A stretch of DNA of 64,000 bases from Thermobacillus sp. ZCTH02-B1 (lineage in GTDB: Bacteria > Bacillota > Bacilli > Paenibacillales > Paenibacillaceae), in NCBI RefSeq assembly GCF_002159085.1, contig NZ_LZRU01000018.1, positions 1 through 64,000 on the forward strand. The letters are read 5' to 3'. The notes beneath the pieces were generated by a model. The model did not search any database. It was not told where the DNA came from and worked only from the letters and a program-made list of their open reading frames with translations. Both the position numbers and the translations under genes were made by a program. Below, piece after piece: positions 54,552 to 64,000 of the stretch. Numbering within the stretch: the stretch's first letter is position 1; the number at the start of each line of letters is the position of its first letter.

Positions 54552-54761
54552 ATGCGCATCAACATCGGCGTCATCCGGATCAACGTCATCACGAATCTCG
54601 GCTCCCTCAACGTGGGGAAGACGATTCTGTGCAACAACCGGTCGGCGGTCACGGTGCAGCCCGGCCCGGCGGAACCCGGCGAGACGCCGCCGGACCCGGA
54701 ACGGGAGGACGGCCGCAGCCGTCCGCCTGACCCGGCGCAAAGGAGCGATCGAGCGCGATGA
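54552..54761 (+). CDS. Small GerP-like spore germination protein
   Basis: A 69-residue protein. MRINIGVIRINVITNLGSLN with VGKTILCNNRSAV resembles the short beta-rich GerPA/PB/PD proteins. The last 30 residues are a polar Pro/Glu/Asp/Arg tail not typical of the family. It overlaps the next gene by 4 bases (ATGA), so translation is coupled. The ribosome site is weak. Confidence 0.6.
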   Translation: MRINIGVIRINVITNLGSLNVGKTILCNNRSAVTVQPGPAEPGETPPDPEREDGRSRPPDPAQRSDRAR

Positions 54762-55090
54762 GCGAGGCTGCGAACGACGACATCCGAACGTTGGACGCCT
54801 GCGTGCGGCTGCTGGAACAGCAGCTCCGCGAGCTGGAAGAGCGGCTCCGCAGGGCGGAGGAAGAACTGAAGGCGCTTCGGGAGGAGGTCGCGCGGGTGCG
54901 GCCGATCCGCATTGAGGCGATCAATTACAAGGTGCAGGAGCTCGTCGTCAGCGAGCTGTCGGGAACGCTGCACGTCGGCCTTACGGCGCTCACCGATACG
55001 AAATCGCTGGAAAAGATCGTCGGCGGCGGCGAAGCCGTCGAGCTGGAAAACCTGACGAACGAAGGCGGGGAGCAAGCGGATGGCGGTTGA
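54758..55090 (+). CDS. GerPC-like coiled-coil protein
   Basis: A 110-residue protein. Residues 8-48 form a charged coiled coil (LEQQLRELEERLRRAEEELK), followed by IRIEAINYKVQELVVSELSG, TLHVGLT, a stretch found in GerPC. The protein is shorter than B. subtilis GerPC (about 200 residues). It overlaps the zinc-ribbon gene by 11 bases. Confidence 0.7.
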   Translation: MSEAANDDIRTLDACVRLLEQQLRELEERLRRAEEELKALREEVARVRPIRIEAINYKVQELVVSELSGTLHVGLTALTDTKSLEKIVGGGEAVELENLTNEGGEQADGG

Positions 55091-55376
55091 GAACGCCTGC
55101 TTGAGATGCGGGGCTTTTTTCGAGAAAGGAAGCAACTATTGCACGAAGTGCGGCGCGCCGGTCGTGAACCGCTGCACCGACCCGGGCGATCTGCTGAACG
55201 ACCCGTGCGGGCACATCTGCGGGTTCCAGGACGCTTTCTGCTCGAAATGCGGATCGGAGACGACGTTCAAGCGGGCCGGCCTGATCCGGTCCCCCTGGAA
55301 GGAAAACAAGGTGCTGTACCAGAACAAGCTGGACGACATGAAATGGCTGCTTCATCCGTTTTTCACGAAATGGTAG
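55080..55376 (+). CDS. Double zinc-ribbon protein of unknown function
   Basis: A 98-residue cytosolic protein with two CxxC pairs in the first half (CLRCGAFF, CTKCGAP) and further Cys in RCTDPGDLLNDPCGHICGF and CSKCGSE. This makes two zinc ribbons. The tail KWLLHPFFTKW is aromatic. I do not recognise a named family. Coupled by overlap to the GerPC-like gene, so a role in the same spore process is plausible but unproven. Confidence 0.75.
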   Translation: MAVENACLRCGAFFEKGSNYCTKCGAPVVNRCTDPGDLLNDPCGHICGFQDAFCSKCGSETTFKRAGLIRSPWKENKVLYQNKLDDMKWLLHPFFTKW

Positions 55377-55405
55377 CCGAACGGACCGTCAGGGAGGGAT
55401 CGTCG

Positions 55406-56104
55406 ATGCGTCCGTCTCCGGTTGAGGCCGCGGCGCAATACGTCGAAGCCGAGCACCCGGACTGCCTGCTCGCCGTGCTCGGAGGCAGCGCGGCCCGCGG
55501 AGCGCACGGCCCGGACTCCGATCTCGACATCGTCGTCGTCGAACCGGGCGAAAGCGATCGGTTCCGGCGAATCGTCCGCTTCCGCGGCTGGGTCGTCGAC
55601 TGCTTCATCCTGGGCGAATCGGACTATCGGGACATCTTCGACGCGGGCCTCGGGGAAGCCATTCCGTCCCTGCAGCACATGATCGCGGAAGGGACGGTGA
55701 TCCGCCATGCCGGGCGGGGCCTCGAAATCGTGGAGGAGGCCCGCGCCGATCTCGCCTGCGGCCCGATGCCCTGGTCGCGGGCCGACATCGACGAAGCGCG
55801 GAACCGGCTGTCGGAGACGATGGCCGACCTTGCGCGCTCCCGCTGCCGGGACGAGCGGCGGTTCATCGCGAGCCGCCTCGCGCTGCTCGCCGCCGAGTTC
55901 GCGCTCCGGACGAACCGTCGGTGGCTCGGCGAAGGCAAGCATCTGTACCGCCGCCTGCATGAATGCTCGCCCGATCTTGCCGCCCGGCTCGGCACCGCGC
56001 TGGAAGCGCTCTGCGCCCGGGACGATTCCGGCCCGCTCCTTGCGGTCTGCCGCTCCGTCCTCGAGCCGTTCGGCGGCGAGCTGATCGTCGGGTACGAGCA
56101 GTGA
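55406..56104 (+). CDS. Nucleotidyltransferase superfamily protein
   Basis: A 232-residue protein. The N-terminal third has the NT motif GGSAARGAHGPDSDLDIVVV (GS and DxD metal site) like MNT/aminoglycoside-type nucleotidyltransferases. The rest is helical, similar to HEPN-like or KNTase C-terminal parts. The ATG at 55406 is behind GGGAGGG. Substrate is unknown; it is 29 bases after the zinc-ribbon gene. Confidence 0.8.
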   Translation: MRPSPVEAAAQYVEAEHPDCLLAVLGGSAARGAHGPDSDLDIVVVEPGESDRFRRIVRFRGWVVDCFILGESDYRDIFDAGLGEAIPSLQHMIAEGTVIRHAGRGLEIVEEARADLACGPMPWSRADIDEARNRLSETMADLARSRCRDERRFIASRLALLAAEFALRTNRRWLGEGKHLYRRLHECSPDLAARLGTALEALCARDDSGPLLAVCRSVLEPFGGELIVGYEQ

Positions 56105-56220
56105 ACGGGGACGAATGCCCGGGAACATCCGTTACCGGGATATCCGCACAGTACGCCGGACCGGAGACCGCATACGTTGTTAATGCAGATCACGCATTCC
56201 ACGGAGAAGGAGGTCAAGCG

Positions 56221-56322
56221 ATGAGCTACGTGGGCAAAGGCGGCTTCTGGTACACGTCGACCGGCGTCATCCTCGTGCTGTTCATCCTGCTGGTCATCGT
56301 CTCCCGTGCCTACCTCTACTAG
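56221..56322 (+). CDS. YjcZ-like small sporulation membrane peptide
   Basis: A 33-residue peptide beginning MSYVGKGGFW and ending in one hydrophobic helix (VILVLFILLVIVSRAYLY part, residues 16-33). This Gly-rich start plus a LFILLVIV helix is the mark of the YjcZ/YrzO type of Bacillales spore peptides. AAGGAGG lies 8 bases before the ATG. Last gene of the plus-strand group. Confidence 0.75.
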   Translation: MSYVGKGGFWYTSTGVILVLFILLVIVSRAYLY

Positions 56323-56360
56323 GCTCCGTCCCTGTCTCCGCCGAAAGCCGGAGCAGGAAA

Positions 56361-56407
56361 CGAAAGCGGCCGTCCGGACGGCGCACGTCCCGGACGGCCG
56401 CTTTCGC
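56361..56407. terminator. Bidirectional terminator between YjcZ-like and Hsp20-like genes
   Basis: GAAAGCGGCCGTCCGG and CCGGACGGCCGCTTTC form perfect arms around an 11-base loop, with CTTTCG-type T residues on both sides. It serves the convergent genes. Confidence 0.85.
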
Positions 56408-56423
56408 TTGTGCCGCGCCCGCG

Positions 56424-56894
56424 TCATCCCTCCACGTACACCGGATGGTACGGCTCGCCCGTCCTGGGCAACCGAAGCTCCAGGATGCCGTTCCGGAACA
56501 ACGCCCTGGCCCGCTTCGGATTGACGGCCCGCGGCAGCGCGATGACCTGCGTTTCGCCGGACGGCAGCCGGATCCGCACCTTGTGGCAGCTGATCGCCGT
56601 GTCCAGCTCGCGGGGGTGAATGTCGGACGGCAGGCGGATGCGCACGATCACGCTGCGATGGGTCTCGAACACGTCGTACCCGAGCCTCCGGCCGAAGACC
56701 GAATGCGGAAACTTCGCCTTCATCTCCCGGTCGATATAGCGGTTGATCGCGTTCTGCACGGTGTCCGAGATCCAGTTGGAATCGGCGATGCCTTCACGGA
56801 GGAAATGTTTCGGGAGAAACGGGAACGCCTGCACCATCATTTTCTCGAAGGCATCCCACTGCTCCCATTGTTCCGACGTCAGCTGATCCTTCAC
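56424..56894 (-). CDS. Hsp20/alpha-crystallin family protein
   Basis: A 156-residue small heat-shock-like protein. The start is GTG at 56894 behind AAGGGGG. The N-terminal part is helical (EQWEQWDAFEKMMVQAF); the C-terminal half is a short alpha-crystallin domain with VFETHRSVIVRIRLP, IALPRAVNPKRARALFRNG and ILELRLPR. Such proteins occur in spores (CotM/CotP type), which would suit the context; a general chaperone role is the alternative. Confidence 0.82.
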   Translation of the reverse strand: MKDQLTSEQWEQWDAFEKMMVQAFPFLPKHFLREGIADSNWISDTVQNAINRYIDREMKAKFPHSVFGRRLGYDVFETHRSVIVRIRLPSDIHPRELDTAISCHKVRIRLPSGETQVIALPRAVNPKRARALFRNGILELRLPRTGEPYHPVYVEG

Positions 56895-57067
56895 GGTTCC
56901 GCGCCCCCTTCCCCGTGTCTTCCGCGCCGGGTCTGCTACAGCATATAACCATTGGGCGCTTCCGGTGCATGAAAAGGCGGGAAAACCGCCGGCACCCGCC
57001 GGCGATCTTCCCGCTCGCCCGTCCGTTCCGGCCGATCCGGCGGCTTCCGCCTGCCGCAAGCCGGTCC

Positions 57068-58196
57068 CTATTCCGCCGCTTCGCCTGCCGCGTCGCCTTC
57101 GCTTCCGCCGCCGGCGCCGTCCGCCTCGCCGGCACCGTCATCCGCGCCGGATTCGCCTTCGGCTTCGCCGTCCTCCCCGTCGGACGGCGTCTCTTCCCGC
57201 GGCAGGTTGATCTCGATGCCGAGCGCCTCGAGTTCTTGCCGCATTGCCTCTTCCGCCCGCGGACCGGCGATCGACGCAAGGATCTCGTCCTTCGTCTCCT
57301 GCGGCAGCTTGTCGTAGGTCATCTCTTCCCGCTTCTCGACGAGGATGACGTGATAGCCGAATTCCGTCAGCACCGGCTCGCCGATCACGCCGACCGGCTG
57401 CGTGTTGGCCGCCTGCTTGAACGCATCGACCCATCGGCCCGCCCGCTCGTCGGCATACCGTCCGCCGTTCGTCTTCGACCCCGGATCGTCGGAGTATTCG
57501 GCCGCGAGCTCGTCCCAGCTTCCGCCCGCGATCAGCTTCGCCCGCACTTCCTTTGCGCGCGCGAGCGCTTCCTCCTCCGTCCGGAGCTCCTCGCCCGTCG
57601 CCGGATCGGCGGTGGCGACCAGAATGTGGCGCACGGTGACGATGTTGTAGTCGGACGGAGCCTTCTCGAACTCCGCCCGGATCTCGTCCTCCGTCACGGC
57701 GTCCCGGATCTCCTCGTATTTCCGCTCGATGGCCAGCTCCGCCGAGATGAGCATTTTCATCATGCGCTCGGCTTCCTTGCTCGTCAGATTCGATTTTTCC
57801 AATATCGGTTCAATGGTTTCCTTCCGGCTTTCGTCCCCGAGCATCTGCTCCAGATTCTTCCGAAACTCCGCCGCGTTCTCCGCGGCCTCTTTCCGGTCGT
57901 CGCCGTTCGCTTTGGCCGCGTATTCCTTGTAAAGGATGTACCGCTTCAGGATCTGTTCCTTGTATTCGGGGATCGCATCGGCCAGCATCGCGTCCATCGG
58001 CGACATCAGTTCGAACAGCGACATGTACTTGCCGAACTCGACGTCCGTGACCGTCTTCCCCTGGTAGGTCGCAACCGGTTCGCCCTGCCCTTCGCCGGGC
58101 ACGCCCCCGTCGTTCCCGCTTCCGCAGGCAGCCAGCGTCCCGGCGAGCGCGCATGCCAGAGCAATCGCGCCAAGTCTCCTGAATCCAGCGTTCCTT

Positions 58197-58210
<14 letters not shown>
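57068..58210 (-). CDS. PrsA/SurA-like foldase lipoprotein
   Basis: A 380-residue lipoprotein with lipobox TLAAC. A SurA-type N-terminal helical domain precedes a parvulin domain (about 195-300; TVRHILVATADP, LAAEYSDDPGSKTNGG, VLTEFGYHVILVEKRE). The last 60 residues are very acidic and Gly-rich. It probably helps exported proteins fold at the outer membrane face. It overlaps the mfd stop by 14 bases. Confidence 0.92.
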
Positions 58211-61730
<3,520 letters not shown>

Positions 61731-61790
61731 TTTGCGGCACCTGCTTTCTTCAAGTACCGGGTTCGCCTTCTCATCCGTTACGTCCAACAG

Positions 61791-61820
61791 GAAAAGAGCC
61801 CCGGCGCACTTCGCCGAGGC
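61791..61820 (-). terminator. Terminator between fin and mfd
   Basis: On the minus strand GCCTCGGCG, loop AAGTG, CGCCGGGGC (one T-G pair), then TCTTTTC. It separates the sporulation gene fin from mfd. Confidence 0.8.
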
Positions 61821-61885
61821 TGTCTCAAGGGAGGACCGTGGGGGTCCGCCCGCCTGTTACGTTGGATTCGGGGTTTGGCTCCCCG

Positions 61886-62116
61886 CTATTGCAGCGGGCT
61901 CTCGATCAGCAGCAGCTCCGGATTTGCCTCCAGCGCCTCGCGGCAGTAATCGCAGATTACTCTGACGGTTACGTTGCCCGCCGCGTCATACGCTATTATA
62001 TCGCCCCGCTCCTCGGGGGTCAAGAAATGGAAACCCAGCGCCGCCTCGCTCAGATCGTCGCGATCGAGCGATCCGAGCGGCGTCCGGCAATGCCGGCAGA
62101 CATAGTTCACAGCCAT
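61886..62116 (-). CDS. fin: Anti-sigma-F factor Fin (YabK)
   Basis: A 76-residue protein that inhibits SigF and eases the change to SigG in the forespore. Two CxxC zinc pairs are visible: CRHC near the N-terminus and CDYC near residue 56, with the conserved GFHFLTPEER between. GGGAGG precedes the ATG. It lies between pth and mfd as in Bacillus. Confidence 0.94.
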   Translation of the reverse strand: MAVNYVCRHCRTPLGSLDRDDLSEAALGFHFLTPEERGDIIAYDAAGNVTVRVICDYCREALEANPELLLIESPLQ

Positions 62117-62146
62117 CTTATGCCTCCCGAAAAACCGGTATGCCTT

Positions 62147-62176
62147 CAGTATGCCCGGTTTTCCGGCGAAACTTGC
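62147..62176 (-). promoter_or_regulatory. SigF/SigG-like promoter of fin
   Basis: On the minus strand GCAAG (62176-62172), 18 bases, CATACTG (62153-62147), 31 bases before the fin ATG. The -10 differs in one base from the SigG consensus CATACTA. fin is read by SigF and SigG in B. subtilis. Confidence 0.5.
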
Positions 62177-62182
62177 GGCCGG

Positions 62183-62743
62183 TCAGCGGTTGAATTTCGC
62201 CATCGTCTTCTCAAAGGGATGTTCGAGCGCGAACTCGACCGCATCGCACGCGGCCTCGATCATGGTCCGGAGCGGTTCCTCCTCCTCCTTGTCGAACGGC
62301 GAGAGCACGTAATCGACGATATCCCGCCCCGGAGCCGGACGCGAGATCCCCATGCGAATCCGGTTGAACCGCTCCGTGCCGAGATGCTGGATGATCGACT
62401 TCACGCCGTTGTGGCCGCCCGCGCTGCCCTGATAGCGAAGCCGGATCCGGCCGAGCGGCGTGTCGAGATCGTCGTAGATCACGATCAGGTCCGCGATGTC
62501 CGCCTTGTAGAAATCGAGGAACGCCCGGAGCGCTTCCCCCGACAGGTTCATGTAGGTCATCGGCTTGATGAGATACACCTTCTCGCCCCGCACATGGCCC
62601 TCGCCGATCAGCGCCTTGAACCGGTTCTGCGTGACGTTGAGGTTCCACCGGCGCGCGAGCTCGTCGATGACCATGAAGCCGACGTTGTGCCGGGTTGACC
62701 GGTAGGCCGGCCCGGGATTGCCGAGTCCGGCGATCCATCTCAT
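62183..62743 (-). CDS. pth: Peptidyl-tRNA hydrolase
   Basis: A 186-residue enzyme that frees tRNA from prematurely released peptidyl-tRNA. The ATG at 62743 has AAGGGGG 10 bases upstream; an ATG at 62752 overlaps that site. GLGNPGPAYRSTRHNVGF (catalytic His in RHNVG), KPMTYMNLSGE and DDLDTPLGRIRLR-GGHNG are diagnostic. In Bacillus it is called spoVC. Confidence 0.96.
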   Translation of the reverse strand: MRWIAGLGNPGPAYRSTRHNVGFMVIDELARRWNLNVTQNRFKALIGEGHVRGEKVYLIKPMTYMNLSGEALRAFLDFYKADIADLIVIYDDLDTPLGRIRLRYQGSAGGHNGVKSIIQHLGTERFNRIRMGISRPAPGRDIVDYVLSPFDKEEEEPLRTMIEAACDAVEFALEHPFEKTMAKFNR

Positions 62744-62842
62744 CGCGAGCATGCCCCCTTCCCGGCCGGAAAATAAGGGCGGTTTCCGCCGCCCTGCAAC
62801 GATTCGCTCGTCCAAATTGTCATTATAGGTAGAGGTGATCGC

Positions 62843-63082
62843 ATGGTCAACGAAATGTTGTCCGACAGCCCGCGGTCCGGCTGGTACGAGAACGGCCAGC
62901 GGCTGTGCGAAGACCGGCATTTCCAGGATCATATGGATCATGGCGTGCCGATCCAGATCTATCTGGACGGCGTGCATCAGGATATCGGTTTCATCGAACG
63001 GTTCAACCGGCGTTTCGTCCGCGTCAACAACGTCGACTACGACCGCAGGCGCTTCACCTTCGTCTCGCGCCCGGGTTACTGA
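62843..63082 (+). CDS. Small conserved-looking protein of unknown function
   Basis: A 79-residue acidic/basic mixed protein. The C-terminal 45 residues (GVPIQIYLDGVHQDIGF, RFVRVNNVDYDRRRF) look like a small all-beta barrel, perhaps Sm-like or a spore coat type. I do not recognise it. AGAGGTGAT lies before the ATG, and GC at third positions is in line with real genes. It is divergent from pth and convergent with rplY. Confidence 0.65.
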   Translation: MVNEMLSDSPRSGWYENGQRLCEDRHFQDHMDHGVPIQIYLDGVHQDIGFIERFNRRFVRVNNVDYDRRRFTFVSRPGY

Positions 63083-63114
63083 ACGCGGATCGAACGCGCG
63101 CCTCGCGCCCCGGC

Positions 63115-63149
63115 AGGCGGCCGGCCGCAACGGAGGCGGCCGGCCGCAA
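63115..63149. repeat. Tandem 16-bp repeat AGGCGGCCGGCCGCAA
   Basis: Two perfect copies (63115-63130 and 63134-63149) separated by CGG, each built on the palindrome GCGGCCGGCCGC. They lie between the convergent ends of the 79-residue gene and rplY and may work as a terminator or protein site. Confidence 0.75.
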
Positions 63150-63195
63150 GGGGCGTCCGGCGCCCGCACGCCGTCCGCCCGGCCGAGCCCGTCCG

Positions 63196-63822
63196 TCACC
63201 GGGCGGCCGCCTTGTCCGCATCGCCGGCCTTCGCCGCCTCCTCCGCCCCTTCGGGTTCGGCGTCGTCCGTATCCCGCGTCGCGAGCACCGTCACGACGAC
63301 GGCCGACGGATCGGTGCGGACGGTGACGCGCGGCGGCAGGCGAAGATCGCGCACATGCAGGCTGTCCCCGGGCCGGAGATCGGATACGTCGACCGGAATT
63401 CTGTCCGGAATGTCGGAGGGCAGGCAATCGATCTCCAGCTCATGCAGCAGCATCTGGACGATGCCGCCCTCCCGCTCGGCCTCCGCTTCGCCGACCGGCT
63501 CCAGGGGCGCGTGCGTGCGCACGGGCCGGTTCAGGTCGATCTCGCGCAGATCGATGTGCAACACGCGATTCGTCAGCGAATCGCGCTGCACGTCGGCCAC
63601 GATGACCGGCTTCGATGTTTCGCCCGGCATTTCGAGATCGAGCACCGCGTTCGGGTGGCTTCGGAGAAGCGCCAGCAATTCCCTCTCGTCGACGGCGATC
63701 GGCGTCGATCCCGCCTTGCCGCCGCCGTACAGGCTGCCCGGCACCTTGCCCCGGTCGCGCAGCCGCCGCAGTTCGCCCTTCGTGCGGGTCGAACGCGCTT
63801 CCGCTCGGATGGACGGAATCAT
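63196..63822 (-). CDS. rplY: 50S ribosomal protein L25 / general stress protein Ctc
   Basis: A 208-residue L25 of the long CTC type. The N-terminal 5S rRNA-binding domain (IRAEARSTRTKGELRRLRDRG, PGSLYGGGK) is followed by the C-terminal beta domain, and a short acidic/Ala tail. ATG 63822 follows AAGGGGG by 7 bases. It precedes pth as ctc does in Bacillus. Confidence 0.95.
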   Translation of the reverse strand: MIPSIRAEARSTRTKGELRRLRDRGKVPGSLYGGGKAGSTPIAVDERELLALLRSHPNAVLDLEMPGETSKPVIVADVQRDSLTNRVLHIDLREIDLNRPVRTHAPLEPVGEAEAEREGGIVQMLLHELEIDCLPSDIPDRIPVDVSDLRPGDSLHVRDLRLPPRVTVRTDPSAVVVTVLATRDTDDAEPEGAEEAAKAGDADKAAAR

Positions 63823-63894
63823 CGGGAAACCCCCTTGTGCCAAGGTTTCCCTGTAGTGTTTCCAGATCCGGACCGCTTCATGCGCCGGGGCGGC

Positions 63895-64000
63895 TCAGGA
63901 TTCCCCCGAACCCTCGCCCCGGCTCAGCCGCTCCTTTTTCGCGCGCGCCCGGGCGCGCAGCTTCTCGGCATAACCCTCCTTGTTGATCTGCCGCTCCCGC
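63895..64000 (-). CDS. glmU: C-terminal end of a GlmU-like protein (runs off window)
   Basis: A partial frame entering from the right edge ends in RERQINKEGYAEKLRARARA, KKERL, a Gly/Ser/Glu tail and TGA at 63895-63897. The phrase R-R-Q-N-K-x-Y resembles the C-terminal end of GlmU (N-acetylglucosamine-1-phosphate uridyltransferase), where ARxRQxNK is typical. Order glmU-ctc would fit the region. Only 34 residues are visible, so another protein is possible. Confidence 0.6.
   Translation of the reverse strand, partial: RERQINKEGYAEKLRARARAKKERLSRGEGSGES

Noticed and set aside
55406-56104. Toxin-antitoxin or defence nucleotidyltransferase (MNT/HEPN) system
   Set aside because: There is an NT motif, but no separate HEPN partner gene beside it and the context is spore-like, so a defence call is not supported.
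62744-63427. N-terminal extension of pth to 414 residues
   Set aside because: The added part is Arg/Pro/Gly-rich, runs antisense to the 79-residue gene and into rplY, and pth has a well-placed ATG at 62743.

Overview
The window is GC-rich chromosomal DNA from an endospore-forming Firmicute. Sporulation genes (spoIIE, spoVT, yabP, yabQ, fin, sspP, gerP-like genes, a YjcZ-like peptide) and a gene order close to the origin-proximal guaB-dacA-pdxST-serS and glmU-ctc-pth-fin-mfd-spoVT-yabN-hbs-divIC-spoIIE-tilS-hpt-ftsH segments of Bacillus point to Bacillales. The high GC, frequent GTG/TTG starts and protein style fit Paenibacillaceae (Paenibacillus/Cohnella/Thermobacillus-like). The genus is inference.

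Left part (1-3953): a truncated IS1202/ISNCY-type transposase, a 3' fragment of a tRNA-Arg(CCT) gene, tRNA-Pro(CGG), a VOC protein, a lipoprotein, a GNAT enzyme, sspP with a TTG start, and tRNA-Ser(TGA). From 4031 to 20251 most genes are on the minus strand: serS, pdxT, pdxS, dacA, guaB, a DUF4015 lipoprotein, lysS, greA, dusB, and the folate/pABA cluster pabB-pabA-pabC-folP-folB-folK-(XRE) with overlapping genes.

Middle part (20366-33493): an accessory stretch with a medium-chain dehydrogenase, a DAACS-type symporter, an SDR, and a metallo-beta-lactamase/NAD-binding operon divergent from a CGNR regulator across a 14-bp inverted repeat. Core genes follow: cysK, a parvulin foldase, hslO, coaX and nadABC.

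Right part (33821-64000): ftsH, hpt, tilS, a YabT-like kinase, yabS, spoIIE, yabR, divIC, yabQ, yabP, rqcP, hbs, yabN/mazG and spoVT. Between spoVT and mfd sits a block of about 9 kb that breaks the usual order. It holds urtABCDE plus cbiM and a PDGLE protein under a consensus promoter with two perfect TnrA/GlnR boxes, and a plus-strand gerP-like/zinc-ribbon/nucleotidyltransferase/YjcZ cluster. A small Hsp20-type gene and a PrsA-like lipoprotein lead back to mfd, fin, pth and rplY (ctc). The window ends inside what looks like glmU, with no prs between glmU and ctc.

No CRISPR array, prophage or toxin/defence island is visible. The most interesting non-core units are the nitrogen-controlled urea plus probable nickel uptake operon, the CGNR operator unit, and the gerP-like cluster. 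All functions are inferred from sequence only.
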